A stretch of 64,000 nt of DNA from assembly GCA_022821585.1 (NCBI GenBank), contig JAJEDI010000050.1, forward strand, positions 1 through 64,000, in the 5' to 3' direction. Made by a program: the position numbers and the translations under genes. Positions within the stretch are counted from its first letter, which is position 1. Each line of letters opens with the position of its first letter. Shown in pieces: positions 44,267 through 53,516 of the stretch. The notes below the pieces were generated by a model, which did no database searches, was not told where the DNA came from, and worked only from the letters and a program-made list of their open reading frames with translations. This DNA comes from Caldilineaceae bacterium. GTDB taxonomy: Bacteria > Chloroflexota > Anaerolineae > Caldilineales > Caldilineaceae.

Positions 44267-45043
44267 ATGTCGATTCTCGATAAGTTCAGATTGGACGACC
44301 GTGTCGCCCTGGTTACGGGCGGAAACCGGGGACTGGGCAGGGAGATGGCCCTGGCGCTGGCGGAGGCGGGGGCAGCGGTTGCGCTCACGAGCAGGGACCA
44401 GGAGCGAGCGGATGAGGCGGCGGGGGAGATTGCGGGGTCGCCCGCGGTCAGCGGGACGGTGCGGGGCTACGCGTGTGAAGTGAGCGACTATGCGCAGACT
44501 GCGCGGGTGGTCGAGCAGGTGATTTCGGATTTTGGAGGACTGCACGTCCTGGTGAATAACGCGGGCATTAACATTCGCGGCCCGATCGATGAGCTGGCGC
44601 CGGAGGAGTTCAAGCAGGTCATGGACACAAATCTGACCGGTGTGTGGAACATGTGCCGGGCGGCGGCGGGTCATCTGAAGGCGCAGAGGTACGGGCGGGT
44701 AATCAACGTGGGGTCGACGCTGTCGATCATCGCGTTGCCGGAGCGCACGCCTTACGCATCCAGCAAGGGGGCGGTGTGGCAGTTGACGAAGGTGCTGGCG
44801 CTGGAGTGGGCGCAGTACGGCATCACGGTCAACGCGATGCTGCCGGGCCCGTTTTCGACGGAAATGAATGTGGCTCTGGAGCAGGACCCTGAGAAGTACC
44901 GGGAGTTTATCGCCCGGATCCCGTTGGGACGCTGGGGGGACCTGGATGAGATCGGCGGGCTGGCGGTTTTTCTGGCGAGCGACGCGTCGAGTTTCGTGAC
45001 TGGGGCAGGGATGACGGTTGACGGGGGATGGACGGCGCATTAG
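44267..45043 (+). CDS. Short-chain dehydrogenase/reductase (SDR)
   Basis: 258 aa classical SDR. Cofactor loop TGGNRGLG (17-24), NNAG (97-100), catalytic S150, Y163 and K167 (YASSK), and a typical C-terminus SSFVTGAGMTVDGGW. It reduces or oxidises a keto/hydroxy substrate with NAD(P); the TSR after beta-2 (41-43) suggests NADPH could be used. Start at ATG 44267 with ggaggaaa just upstream; ATG 44237 lacks this. Followed 119 bp later by an enolase-superfamily gene, probably the same pathway. Confidence 0.93.
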   Translation: MSILDKFRLDDRVALVTGGNRGLGREMALALAEAGAAVALTSRDQERADEAAGEIAGSPAVSGTVRGYACEVSDYAQTARVVEQVISDFGGLHVLVNNAGINIRGPIDELAPEEFKQVMDTNLTGVWNMCRAAAGHLKAQRYGRVINVGSTLSIIALPERTPYASSKGAVWQLTKVLALEWAQYGITVNAMLPGPFSTEMNVALEQDPEKYREFIARIPLGRWGDLDEIGGLAVFLASDASSFVTGAGMTVDGGWTAH

Positions 45044-45162
45044 CTGCCCGCAGGCGAAGTGGTTGGCCGGGATTTGCCGTGTTTTCGAGTATGACCCGGT
45101 ATGGGCCGGTACCTTTCTCCGGAATCCAGAATCGGTGAACAGACAAGAAGGAAGAGCCAGCC

Positions 45163-46305
45163 GTGAAGATCGTATCTATTTCTACTTTGATCGTTCATGT
45201 GAACCACAGGGGCGACTGGCTGCATGTGGTCGTGGAGACCGACGCGGGCATCACCGGCGTGGGCGAAGCGAGTCACAGCGGGAATGACGCGCTGTGTGCG
45301 GCGGCGGTTGAGCAGTTTGACGCTATATTGCAAGGGGACGACCCGAGAGAGATTGCCCGCATACGCCAGGCTTTGCGGCGCAAGGATGGCGGGCGCGCCT
45401 ACAATACTGCGCTCAGCGGGCTGGAGCAGGCACTGTGGGACGTGCTGGCGCAGTCGCTGGGGGTACCGTTGCATGTCCTGTTCGGTGGTGCGGTCCGCGA
45501 CCGTCTGCGGCTGTATGCCAATATCAACCGGCACGTGACGGACCGCTCACCTGAAGGGTTTGCGCGGGCGGCGCGGCAGGCTGCAGAGCAAGGCTTTACC
45601 GCGGTAAAGATGGCGCCATTTGACGAGATGCGTCATCCCTACCGCTATCGGACGGGCCCGAAGGCGGATTGGCGTCCGGGCGTCGAGAGGGTTAGGGCGG
45701 TTCGAAAGGCGATTGGTGATGGGGTGGAGCTGGCGGTCGACTGTCACGGCCGGATGGAGGTCTCGGAGGCGGTTGTTGTGGGTCGGGAGCTGGCGGAGTT
45801 CAATCTTTTCTGGTATGAGGAGCCGGTGACGCATACGCATCCGGAAGGACTGGCGGCGGTGGCAAACAGCGTTCCGCAGCCGATCGCTTCTGCGGAGAGT
45901 GTATTCGGAGTCGAGAGCTTTCGTCCCTTTACGGCGGAGCGATGTGTGGACGTAATCATGCCGGACGTGAAGCATTGCGGCGGCGTTATGGAGCTGAACG
46001 AGATTGCGGCGTCGGCGCGAATGCGGCAGGTCCTGGTGGCTCCGCACAACCCGGCGGGGCCGCTCTCGACGGGTGTAACGGCACAGGCAGCGGCGACGTG
46101 GTCCAACTTTTATGTTCTGGAGTATGCCTGGGGCGAAGTCGACTGGCGTTCGGAGTTGCTGTCGCCTGCGGAACGGATCGAGGAGGGGTATCTGATCCTG
46201 TCACAGGAGCCGGGAAGTGGTCACCGGTTGAATGCGAAGACGGTCGAGAGGCACGGCGTGGCGGGCGCTAGCATGGCGGACTCATCCAAAGTTCGGTTTG
46301 GATAG
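45163..46305 (+). CDS. Mandelate racemase/muconate lactonizing enzyme family protein
   Basis: 380 aa enolase-superfamily enzyme with GTG start at 45163 (aaggaag upstream). Metal ligands D193 (VDCHGR), E219 (YEEP), E245 (ASAES). Candidate acid/base residues: K149 in VKMAPF, H195 and H295 in APHNPAGP, in the style of sugar-acid dehydratases. It is a second, distant member of the superfamily in this window besides the gene at 33528. Function: probably dehydration of an acid sugar. It likely forms a pair with the upstream SDR, converting a sugar or sugar acid. Confidence 0.9.
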   Translation: MKIVSISTLIVHVNHRGDWLHVVVETDAGITGVGEASHSGNDALCAAAVEQFDAILQGDDPREIARIRQALRRKDGGRAYNTALSGLEQALWDVLAQSLGVPLHVLFGGAVRDRLRLYANINRHVTDRSPEGFARAARQAAEQGFTAVKMAPFDEMRHPYRYRTGPKADWRPGVERVRAVRKAIGDGVELAVDCHGRMEVSEAVVVGRELAEFNLFWYEEPVTHTHPEGLAAVANSVPQPIASAESVFGVESFRPFTAERCVDVIMPDVKHCGGVMELNEIAASARMRQVLVAPHNPAGPLSTGVTAQAAATWSNFYVLEYAWGEVDWRSELLSPAERIEEGYLILSQEPGSGHRLNAKTVERHGVAGASMADSSKVRFG

Positions 46306-46364
46306 CAGGCGTGTTGGCAAGGGAGGTGAAGGTTTCGAATCGTTCTCTGTTTGATCAGTGTAGT

Positions 46365-47171
46365 TCAGGGCGCCTTTGCCTGCTTTTCGACGGCCAGCCA
46401 GTCGATTTCCAGCCATTGGGACTCCTCTTTTGCGACCAAACCCCAGCGGAAGCGGCCCCAGGGGGCAAACTGCAAGAACTGGTTATCGATCCAGATGACC
46501 AGCCCCAGCGGACCGGCCGGTGCGTGGTCCGATTCCAAGAGCAGGGTTCCATCCAGATAGAAACGGACGCGAGCGCGCAGCCAGTCGATGGTGTAGACGT
46601 GCCATTCTGCCATGTGTGCGGGGACCAGGTTCTCGGCGATCCCTGCTGCCTTTTGGACGGAAGGCCACAGGCTACGATGAATTCGAGGCGCGCGAAAGAG
46701 AGGCGACGTGAGGGCGAAGAGCGGCGCGTTCGCCAGGAAGCGGCCGGTACGGGTGTCGATTGTTGAGGCCTTCCATCCCCGGCCGGGTTGGTCCAATGCC
46801 ATTGGCATGTGGGCAGGCGGGCCGGCGTAGAAGAACCAGAGGGACTGGGGCAGGGCGAGACTACGCGGGCCGGTCAGGCGGAGCGGGTGGTTCCAGAAGC
46901 CGAAACCTGCGGTTCCGGTTAGCTGACCACTGTTGTGAGAAAAGCGGGCTCGGACTGACAGTCGCAAAGGGGGACACCAGGGAAAGTGGGGACGGAGGAG
47001 CGTGTGGTAGTCGTCGATCTGGGCGTTTGTGTAGACCTGACTCGAAGCCCGGCGATTGCCAAGGAGAAGGCCAGAACTGCGAGTTTGCAAAAACGCGGAG
47101 CCGCTTGCTGTCTGGCACCAACATGGTGGCAGCCCATCTGAAAAGCGGGCGTGGAAGTCGGTCCCGGTCAT
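46365..47171 (-). CDS. Concanavalin A-like/GH16-fold protein, no catalytic motif seen
   Basis: 268 aa. The segment WHVYTIDWLRARVRFYLDGTLL (192-213) and APAGPLGLVIWIDNQF are typical of laminarinase-like (GH16) jelly-roll proteins and related lectin-like domains. The GH16 catalytic ExDxxE motif was not found, so this may be a binding or structural protein rather than an enzyme. No signal peptide is obvious. The gene starts 4 bp inside the end of the methyltransferase gene, so the two are translationally coupled. Moderately confident as a real gene; function unknown. Confidence 0.7.
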   Translation of the reverse strand: MTGTDFHARFSDGLPPCWCQTASGSAFLQTRSSGLLLGNRRASSQVYTNAQIDDYHTLLRPHFPWCPPLRLSVRARFSHNSGQLTGTAGFGFWNHPLRLTGPRSLALPQSLWFFYAGPPAHMPMALDQPGRGWKASTIDTRTGRFLANAPLFALTSPLFRAPRIHRSLWPSVQKAAGIAENLVPAHMAEWHVYTIDWLRARVRFYLDGTLLLESDHAPAGPLGLVIWIDNQFLQFAPWGRFRWGLVAKEESQWLEIDWLAVEKQAKAP

Positions 47172-47839
47172 TCTACGGCCTTTTTCCTGGCGACGATCAC
47201 CAGCGGCCTGACTCTACCTTTTCCCACGATATGCTCCTCCCTGCTTAACCCAGCATCGCTTACCGCCTCGTTGACCCTCATGAACGTGTCCTCAGCCGAG
47301 GGGAAAACAAGGTGGAACAGCAGATTCAGCAGCGGACCGGGCTCGGCCAGGATCACCTCTACCATGACTGTGCATCCTCCGGATCGAAGACAGCGAGCGA
47401 ATTCCTGGTGCGTAGACGGGTCGAGGATGTAGGATGCGGGGAAGGCGCAGACGATCGTGTCAAAGACGGCGTCGGCGAAGGGCAGCTTTTGCGCTGTGCC
47501 CTGGACAAGAGGGAGTTGCTTTCCCCAACCTCTGAACTTTGCCGCTGTCAGTCGCTGCATTGCGGCGGAGGGCTCGATTCCGACAACATTGCGCTGCCCG
47601 CGCTGCAGGCGGGGCAGCAGCGCGCCGGTTCCAAAGCCAACTTCGAGGACATGGTCTCCGCGGACATAGGGTAGAGCGGCGCGGCGCCAGGCATCCCAGC
47701 GGCCGAGGCTGACGGCCCAGCTCACCGCGTCATAAGCCCAGGCCAGTTCGTTGTAGAGAAGACGATAGAGAAGCAGGTAGACTTGACGCATCAGGCCGCC
47801 GATGTATTCGGGGAGAGCAGCGCCGGCCAGGTCAGGCAA
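47168..47839 (-). CDS. Class I SAM-dependent methyltransferase
   Basis: 223 aa. SAM-binding motif [14 protein letters not shown] (motif I), GIEPSAAM (acidic loop), [14 protein letters not shown] (motif III) and a family-typical C-terminal region. Substrate unknown; similar to UbiE/MenG-type or small-molecule methyltransferases. An N-terminal helical segment ([21 protein letters not shown]) may bind substrate. It overlaps the AKR gene stop upstream by 8 bp and the glucanase-fold gene downstream by 4 bp, which fits a tight operon. Confidence 0.9.
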   Translation of the reverse strand: MPDLAGAALPEYIGGLMRQVYLLLYRLLYNELAWAYDAVSWAVSLGRWDAWRRAALPYVRGDHVLEVGFGTGALLPRLQRGQRNVVGIEPSAAMQRLTAAKFRGWGKQLPLVQGTAQKLPFADAVFDTIVCAFPASYILDPSTHQEFARCLRSGGCTVMVEVILAEPGPLLNLLFHLVFPSAEDTFMRVNEAVSDAGLSREEHIVGKGRVRPLVIVARKKAVE

Positions 47840-48692
47840 ACAGCGGCGTCATACTTTGTTCGGCGACCATGGCGGCCATCTCTTCGTCGCTGGGGCCATG
47901 GCCGTCGAAGCGGCTGGCGGCGTCGAGGACTTTGGGCAGCAGGTTGATGTCACCGGCGGTGTTCAGGAAGAGATCGCCCTGGGCAAGTATCCAGTGGACG
48001 GCGCGGTCGATGTCGGGTTGGTTCTCCAGGGGTTGGTACCAGGTAGAGCGGGTTTTGGGCGTGGTTGCCCAGGGCCCGCGCACGAGCGACTTGATTGTCT
48101 GCACGGCGATGCCCCGATTGCGAGCGAGGCCGACGACGCGGTCAAAGTCGGCGGCGTACTGGGGGTTCTGTTTCATCTGGATGTTCCAAGGGAGCAGGAT
48201 GGAGTCGAAATCGAAGGCCTGCAGGCTGCGGTTGTGGAAGGCGGCAATTTTGAGGCCGTGGCCGGTGACGCCTATATGACTTACGAGCCCCTGGTCACGG
48301 GCCTCTTTAGCGGCTTCGAGTGCGCCGTTTTCGCCCATGGCGGTGTCCCATTCGTCGGGATGACCCAGGTTGTGGAATTGGATCAGGTCGATGTGGTCGA
48401 CTCGCATCCGCTCCAGGGAAAGTTGGATTTGGGCCTTGGCTGCGTCATATTCGCGTTCATTTGTCTTAGTGGCCAGGAAGAAACGGTCGCGGTGCTTTTC
48501 GAGCCAGGGACCGAGAAGGAGCTCGGCATCGCCGTAGCTGGCGGCGGTGTCAATGTGATTGACGCCGTAGTCGAGCAGCAGCTCCATGGTGCGGTCGGCG
48601 TCGGCCTGGGTGACGCGGCCGATGGCGGCGGCGCCGAAGAGGGTTACGGTGCTGTTGTGGCCAGTGCGGCCGAAGGGACGTTGCTGAATCAT
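47832..48692 (-). CDS. Aldo/keto reductase family protein
   Basis: 286 aa from ATG 48692 (aaggaga upstream); longer frame to 48857 is not supported. AKR tetrad: D48, Y53, K76, H107 in [15 protein letters not shown] and QFHNLG. TIM-barrel NAD(P)H enzyme, lacking the longer C-terminus of the paralogues at 52367 and 53517. It is related to Gfo-like or L-fuco-type aldo/keto reductases used for sugar ketones. Part of the run that includes the lar genes, Nudix and methyltransferase. Confidence 0.88.
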   Translation of the reverse strand: MIQQRPFGRTGHNSTVTLFGAAAIGRVTQADADRTMELLLDYGVNHIDTAASYGDAELLLGPWLEKHRDRFFLATKTNEREYDAAKAQIQLSLERMRVDHIDLIQFHNLGHPDEWDTAMGENGALEAAKEARDQGLVSHIGVTGHGLKIAAFHNRSLQAFDFDSILLPWNIQMKQNPQYAADFDRVVGLARNRGIAVQTIKSLVRGPWATTPKTRSTWYQPLENQPDIDRAVHWILAQGDLFLNTAGDINLLPKVLDAASRFDGHGPSDEEMAAMVAEQSMTPLFA

Positions 48693-48726
48693 AGAGTAAT
48701 CTCCTTGAAATGATTTGACGTTGAGG

Positions 48727-49155
48727 TCATAGCTGTTTTTCTTCCTGCAATCGCCGGCGGAGGAAGAAAAGGGCGCGTCGAAAGTCGGCGTGCCAGCCAC
48801 GGCCAGGCGGTTCATTGAGCCCGTGCCAGAAGAAGTCGAACAGGTGCCCGCCGCCATCCTGGGTAAAGAAGGTCCAGCGATCGGGCAGATTACCGGGAAC
48901 TCGGCACAGATAGAAGTGCCAGTGCTGCCTTATGCCTCTGAAGGAGAGCTGGCCGAGGGCCTTGACTACGGAAGCGTTCTCGATGCCGGATTCCTCGGCC
49001 AGTTCGCGCAGCGTGGCATCTTCCCCGCTTTCGCCGTATTCCCACGTTCCCTTTACCAGCTGCGTACCGGCGCGGGGATGGCGGAAGGCGAGGATTTCGA
49101 GCTGGTCCCTACGCCGCAGGACGATGGGAGCAACCTTTTGCACGAACTTCTCCAT
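48727..49155 (-). CDS. Nudix hydrolase
   Basis: 142 aa from ATG 49155. The Nudix box is intact: [17 protein letters not shown] spans GX5EX7REUXEEXGU. Hydrolyses nucleoside diphosphates linked to another moiety. It lies 25 bp after larC; an N-terminal extension to 49242 overlaps larC and is not needed. The NAD-derived lar pathway makes an NAD-related substrate conceivable, but this is only inference from position. Confidence 0.84.
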   Translation of the reverse strand: MEKFVQKVAPIVLRRRDQLEILAFRHPRAGTQLVKGTWEYGESGEDATLRELAEESGIENASVVKALGQLSFRGIRQHWHFYLCRVPGNLPDRWTFFTQDGGGHLFDFFWHGLNEPPGRGWHADFRRALFFLRRRLQEEKQL

Positions 49156-49180
49156 AACTGGCAACTTCGGTTCCTTCCTC

Positions 49181-50398
49181 TCAGCCGTCGGGATCGATGT
49201 TGGAGTCGACCAGAGGCGAAGCGGCTGCGAGCGCGGCGGCATACACGGTCGGCAGGGGCTTGCCGGTGGCTTCGGCCAGGGCTTGACAGTCTTCGAATTC
49301 CGGTTTGGCGCCGACGGTCATTCCTTCGACGCGCTTCACCTTGACTCGCACTGGTCCAAAGGCGGTCGTGACTGTCTTCAACTCGCGTTCAGCTATGTAT
49401 CGCCGGACTGGGTAGGCGCGAACGCCTAGCGTGGTCGTCTCGCGCAGGAGGAGTGCGGCGAGCATGGACTCATCGGCCGGCGCGGCGAGGACGCGAAGTA
49501 GCGTTCCAGGCCGGGCTTTTTTCATTCCGATCGCTGTTGTCCAGACGTCGAGCGCGCCGGCGTCGAAGAGGCGGCGCTGCACGGGCTCGTACAGTTCGGG
49601 ATTCATGTCGTCGATGTTGGTCTCGAGTACGAGCAAAGACTCGGTGGGTTCAAGGGTAGGTCGATGGGGCGCCTCGGTCAGTTCGTCTCCCAACCACAGC
49701 CGGGCGACATTAGGCCAATCGAAATTCTTAGCGCCGGCCCCGTAGCCGATGCTGCGCATACGCATTTCAGGTTGACGAAATTGTGCGAGCTCGGCGAGGA
49801 GTGCGGCGCCGGTTGGCGTCACCAACTCGCCGGGCCCGGGGGCGGGCAGAGTCGGTGCATCGACGGCGGCCAGCAGCTCCAGGGTGGCGGGCGCGGGCAA
49901 TGGAATGCGGCCGTGCATTGACCTTGCCCATCCGGAGCCGAGCGGGAGCGGAGAGGCGAAGAGAGCGCCGACACCAAGCTCATGCAGTCCGGCGCAGACG
50001 CAGACTATGTCGATGATGGCATCGAGGGCACCGACCTCATGAAAGTGTACGGCGTCGGCGGTCGTGTCGTGGATGTGCGCCTCTGCTTGTGCCAGCCTTG
50101 AAAATACCGCGCAAGCGCGGTGCCTGACTTCCGCGGGTAAGTTGGCAGTTTGGATGATCTGTGTCACGTCGGCCAGATGACGTTCCGTTGCCTGGTCGTT
50201 TGCCTCGACAATGATTTGTGTGGCGCGTATGCCACTCTTCAACACCGATTGTGCGCTGACGCTCCAACTTCCTTCCGGGAGGTTCAGGCTCCTCACGGTG
50301 CCCTGCAGGGACGTGAGCGGCCAGCCGGCGTCTACCAAGCAGCCGAGGAAGATATCGCCGGAGATACCGGATGGTACGTCGAGGTAGGCGAGTGGCAT
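49181..50398 (-). CDS. larC: Nickel-pincer cofactor insertion protein LarC
   Basis: 405 aa from ATG 50398. LarC inserts nickel into the pyridinium-3,5-bisthiocarboxylate mononucleotide made by LarB and LarE. Family landmarks: N-terminal MPLAYLDVPSGISGDIFLGCLVDAG, HFHEVGALDAIIDI, LVTPTGAALLAEL, and LVLETNIDDMNPELYEPV. In Lactobacillus the gene is read by frameshifting; here both parts are one continuous frame. The larE stop is 52 bp upstream. A longer frame reaching 50986 is an overlap with larE in another frame and is rejected as start. Confidence 0.93.
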   Translation of the reverse strand: MPLAYLDVPSGISGDIFLGCLVDAGWPLTSLQGTVRSLNLPEGSWSVSAQSVLKSGIRATQIIVEANDQATERHLADVTQIIQTANLPAEVRHRACAVFSRLAQAEAHIHDTTADAVHFHEVGALDAIIDIVCVCAGLHELGVGALFASPLPLGSGWARSMHGRIPLPAPATLELLAAVDAPTLPAPGPGELVTPTGAALLAELAQFRQPEMRMRSIGYGAGAKNFDWPNVARLWLGDELTEAPHRPTLEPTESLLVLETNIDDMNPELYEPVQRRLFDAGALDVWTTAIGMKKARPGTLLRVLAAPADESMLAALLLRETTTLGVRAYPVRRYIAERELKTVTTAFGPVRVKVKRVEGMTVGAKPEFEDCQALAEATGKPLPTVYAAALAAASPLVDSNIDPDG

Positions 50399-50450
50399 TT
50401 GAGGGGCGTGGTCGAACGTCAGTGGGTGGTGGTTAGTGGGGCAGTTCAGT

Positions 50451-51374
50451 CTACTGCCGGAAGGACAGCAGCTCGTCAACTGAAATGAGTGCCTGGTCGG
50501 CGTTGCCGTTGGCAGTTGCGTTGAGGCTGCCGCTGCGGAATCCGGCCAAGTCGAGAGTGACGTAACGATAGCCGGCGGCTTTGATGCCAGCAACGATCTG
50601 TTCGTAGTGGGCGAGGACGGAGGGAAAGTCCTCGGGCGGCAGTTCCAGGCGGGCGATTTCGTCGTGGTGGCGGACGCGGAACTGGCGCAGACCGAGGGCG
50701 ACGAGGACGTCTTCGGCGGCTTCGATCTGGCGGAGCAGTTGGGGGTCGATCGGTGTGCCGTGGGGCACGCGGGAGGAGAGACAGGCCATGGCCGGCTTGT
50801 CCCAGACCGGCAGGCCCAGGTGCCTGGCGATGTCGCGAACTTCCGCCTTGGTGATGCCGGCCTCCAGCAGAGGGGAGCGCACGCCGCGCTCGCGCGCCGC
50901 GACCATGCCGGGACGGTCGTCGCCCACGTCGCTAGCGTTGGTGCCGTCACAGACGATGCCCCAGTCCTCTTGCTGGAGGATTTCATGGAGCCGATTGTGA
51001 AGCTCCGACTTACAGAAGTAGCAGCGGTTGTTGGGGTTGGCGGCGTAGTTGGGATCCAGGTATTCCTCGGTCTTCACAAGACGATAGGGCACGCCGATTT
51101 CGTCTGCGAGCGCGACGGCGTCGCGCATCTCGCGTGCAGGGTAGCTGGGGGAGACGCCGATGCAGGCGAGGGCGCCGCTGCCGTTGCCGGCCGCGGCTGA
51201 CCTTCCGCCCAGCTCCTGGTAGGCGACGGCCATGACGACGGCGCTGTCCACGCCGCCGGAATAGGCGACGATGACGGCACCGTAGGCGCGCAGGGCGGCG
51301 CGCATGGAATCCAGTTTTGCGGCTGTTTGCGCATTAAGGGTAGACGAAACTGTTTGGCTCGCGGGATCTTTCAT
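50451..51374 (-). CDS. larE: ATP-dependent sacrificial sulfur transferase LarE
   Basis: 307 aa PP-loop protein. ATP motif YSGGVDSA (38-45), NPNNRCYFCKSEL (115-125), and KPAMACLSSRVPHG (193-206) with Cys198. In Lactobacillus LarE the sulfur-donating Cys lies in this same loop, about one position off by alignment, so the functional Cys needs checking; many homologues instead use a Fe-S cluster. The C-terminal RYVTLDLAGFRSGSLN is highly conserved in LarE. The start lies 4 bp after the larB stop. Role: twofold sulfur transfer to the pyridinium biscarboxylate cofactor precursor. Confidence 0.94.
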   Translation of the reverse strand: MKDPASQTVSSTLNAQTAAKLDSMRAALRAYGAVIVAYSGGVDSAVVMAVAYQELGGRSAAAGNGSGALACIGVSPSYPAREMRDAVALADEIGVPYRLVKTEEYLDPNYAANPNNRCYFCKSELHNRLHEILQQEDWGIVCDGTNASDVGDDRPGMVAARERGVRSPLLEAGITKAEVRDIARHLGLPVWDKPAMACLSSRVPHGTPIDPQLLRQIEAAEDVLVALGLRQFRVRHHDEIARLELPPEDFPSVLAHYEQIVAGIKAAGYRYVTLDLAGFRSGSLNATANGNADQALISVDELLSFRQ

Positions 51375-51378
51375 TGTC

Positions 51379-52218
51379 TCACCCTGACCCTGACTGGGGC
51401 CCGGCCGCTGTGCGAGCGCCGAGCCCTGTCGGCGTAAATCCGTTATTCGATGTGCGAGATCTGTTCTCGATCTTATCGTTGATCAGCGCGGCCATGTGCG
51501 CTGCGCCGTAGCCGTTGTCGATGTTTACCACGGCCATGCCAGAAGCGCAACCATTGAGCATGGCTAGTAGGGCGGCGACGCCGCCGAAGTTGACGCCATA
51601 ACCGACGCTGGTCGGGACCGCGATTACGGGTGCCTGGGTCAGCCCGGCCGCAACTGAAGCGAGGGCGCCTTCCATGCCGGCGATAACGATAACCACGTTG
51701 GCCTGCTGCAGAGCGGGGATGTGGGGGACGATTCGGTGGAGGCCGGCAACGCCCACATCGGTAACTTTGTGAGGGTCGTGTCCCATCAGGTGCAGCGTTA
51801 GGGAGGCCTCTTCGAGCACGGGCAGATCGCTGGTGCCGGCGCAGAGAAGCATTACACCGGGCTTCAAGTCGGAAATCGGATCGCGATCCAGCCAGAGGGA
51901 GCGCGCTTGCTGGTTCCACTCCAGGTCGGGCAGACGCTGCAAGGCCTCTATGTACTGGTCTTCGGTCGCCCGCGTTCCCAAGAGGCGGGGAGACTGGGCC
52001 GCCAGCCGTTCCGCGATCAACGCGACCTGCTCGGCAGTCTTGCCCTCGCAGTAGATAACTTCGGGGAAGCCGGTACGCAGCAGCCGGTGGTGGTCCAGCG
52101 TCGCAACACCCTCGAGCGTCTCGAAAGGCAATGAACGCAGGCGGCCTACTGCGGCGTCTACGGTCATGGATCCGGAGGCTACCTCGGAAAGCAGGGCTTC
52201 CAACTGCGATTCATTCAT
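51379..52218 (-). CDS. larB: Pyridinium-3,5-biscarboxylic acid mononucleotide synthase LarB
   Basis: 279 aa. LarB carboxylates and hydrolyses nicotinic acid adenine dinucleotide, the first step of nickel-pincer nucleotide synthesis. Its PurE-like C-terminal half carries LLCAGTSDLPVLEEA, VTDVGVAGLHRIVPH, IAGMEGALASVAAGLTQAPVIAVPTSVGYG, and VVNIDNGYGAAHMAAL, all diagnostic. N-terminal region (FPEVIYCEGKTAEQVALIAERLA) is also typical. It starts a larB-larE-larC series on this strand; larA (the racemase) is not in the window. Confidence 0.95.
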   Translation of the reverse strand: MNESQLEALLSEVASGSMTVDAAVGRLRSLPFETLEGVATLDHHRLLRTGFPEVIYCEGKTAEQVALIAERLAAQSPRLLGTRATEDQYIEALQRLPDLEWNQQARSLWLDRDPISDLKPGVMLLCAGTSDLPVLEEASLTLHLMGHDPHKVTDVGVAGLHRIVPHIPALQQANVVIVIAGMEGALASVAAGLTQAPVIAVPTSVGYGVNFGGVAALLAMLNGCASGMAVVNIDNGYGAAHMAALINDKIENRSRTSNNGFTPTGLGARTAAGPQSGSG

Positions 52219-52366
52219 CTCAGGTAGGCGATAGTCAAGGTCCGGCCATTGAATTCGTGCCGGTCCAGATGGGCTTCAGGCACTGTATATGTCTTGTACG
52301 GCCCCGGGCTGACGGCGATTTCCATGAATTTGCCGCGGCATGACTGGCCAGACCGGGCATGGCCGA

Positions 52367-53383
52367 TCAGACTAAGGAGCGATGCTGGCTGGGACCAAAG
52401 TCGGCCTCATAGAATGGGCTGACCATACGGCCCGGCGGGACCAATTCGTCGATGCGCTGGCGATCTTCATCGGTGACGGTGACGTCGAGTGCGCCGAGGT
52501 TGTCTTCCAGATGATCCATCGTGCGGGGACCAAGAATCGGACTGGTGATCCCTGGCTGATGAGCACACCAGGCAAGGGCCAGCTGGGAAATCGTACAGCC
52601 CTTGGCTTGCGCCAGTGGCAGAAGGCCCTCGTTGACGCGGTAGACATCGTCATTCAGGCGGTGGGAACTGGGCGGGCCCTCCTCAGCCGTAGCGTAGCGC
52701 GACCCTTGCGGCGCGTCGCCCCCGCGTGTGTACTTGCCGGTGAGAAGGCCCCCGGCGAGCGGGCTCCAAGGAATCAGGCCGATACCGTACGTCAGGGCCA
52801 TCGGTACCAGTCCTCTTTCGATGCGGCGGTCGAGGATGTGGTATGGCGGCTGTTCGGATACGAAGCGGTTGAGGCCCAATTCCTTAGCGACCCAGAGTGA
52901 CTCGACGAACTGCCAGGCTGCGAAAGTGCTGCTGCCGAGATAGCGGACCTTGCCCGACCGCACCAGGTCATCAAGGGCGCGTAAGGTCTCGTCGATGGCG
53001 GTGTCTGGGCGGGGACGGTGGGTCTGGTAGATGTCGATGTAGTCAGTCTGCAGTCGTTTGAGGCTGGCTTCGCACTGCTCGATGATGTGGCGGCGGCTGC
53101 TGCCGGCGGCGTTGGGGTCGTCGTCGTCCATTCTGCCGTGGAATTTGGTGGCAAGTACGATGCGGCTGCGACTGCCGTTTCTCTTTAAGGCTTCGCCGGT
53201 GATTTCCTCGCTACGACCACGGCCGTAGACGTTTGCGGTATCCAGGAAGTTAAGGCCAGCGTCCAGGGCTCGGTCTACGATTGCATAGGAGTCTTCCGGG
53301 GAGGTACGCATTCCGAAGTTCCAGCAGCCCAGGCAGAGTGGGCTAACCTTCATTCCCGTTCGCCCGTAGTTTCGGTACTCCAT
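52367..53383 (-). CDS. Aldo/keto reductase (paralogue 1 of 2)
   Basis: 338 aa AKR. Tetrad D48, Y53, K80, H122 in LNFLDTANVYG, VLATKFHG and IYQTHRPR. NADPH-dependent reduction of an aldehyde or ketone. Close homologue of the gene at 53517-54533 and likely a recent tandem duplicate: both contain GRTGMKVSPLCLGC, NAAGSSRRHIIEQCEASL, and PPGRMVSPFYEADFGP. The promoter at 53461-53489 has the same -10 as the paralogue. Confidence 0.92.
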   Translation of the reverse strand: MEYRNYGRTGMKVSPLCLGCWNFGMRTSPEDSYAIVDRALDAGLNFLDTANVYGRGRSEEITGEALKRNGSRSRIVLATKFHGRMDDDDPNAAGSSRRHIIEQCEASLKRLQTDYIDIYQTHRPRPDTAIDETLRALDDLVRSGKVRYLGSSTFAAWQFVESLWVAKELGLNRFVSEQPPYHILDRRIERGLVPMALTYGIGLIPWSPLAGGLLTGKYTRGGDAPQGSRYATAEEGPPSSHRLNDDVYRVNEGLLPLAQAKGCTISQLALAWCAHQPGITSPILGPRTMDHLEDNLGALDVTVTDEDRQRIDELVPPGRMVSPFYEADFGPSQHRSLV

Positions 53384-53460
53384 CTCTAAATCCTTTTCAG
53401 GTGGGGAATCGCATCTAAAGCTTTGGCATCTGGCAATTTGCGGATTCAGATCCAGTCTAC

Positions 53461-53489
53461 AGTGTACAAGCAGTTTGGACGGTTGTTAA
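53461..53489 (-). promoter_or_regulatory. Sigma-70-type promoter for AKR paralogue 1
   Basis: Minus strand TTAACA (53489-53484), 17-bp spacer, TACACT (53466-53461). The core acagtgtacaag is shared with the promoter of the second paralogue. Confidence 0.6.
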
Positions 53490-53516
53490 GTCCATTCCGG
53501 GTGCCGACAAGGGCGG

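Noticed and set aside
50399-50986. In-frame extension of larC upstream of 50398
   Set aside because: Overlaps larE in another frame; sequence is Ser/Pro/Arg-rich noise, and known LarC begins at the YLDVPSG region.
24087-52218. Possible link between NicX-like pyridine chemistry and the pyridinium cofactor made by Lar proteins
   Set aside because: Only a chemical coincidence; genes are over 20 kb apart with unrelated neighbours.
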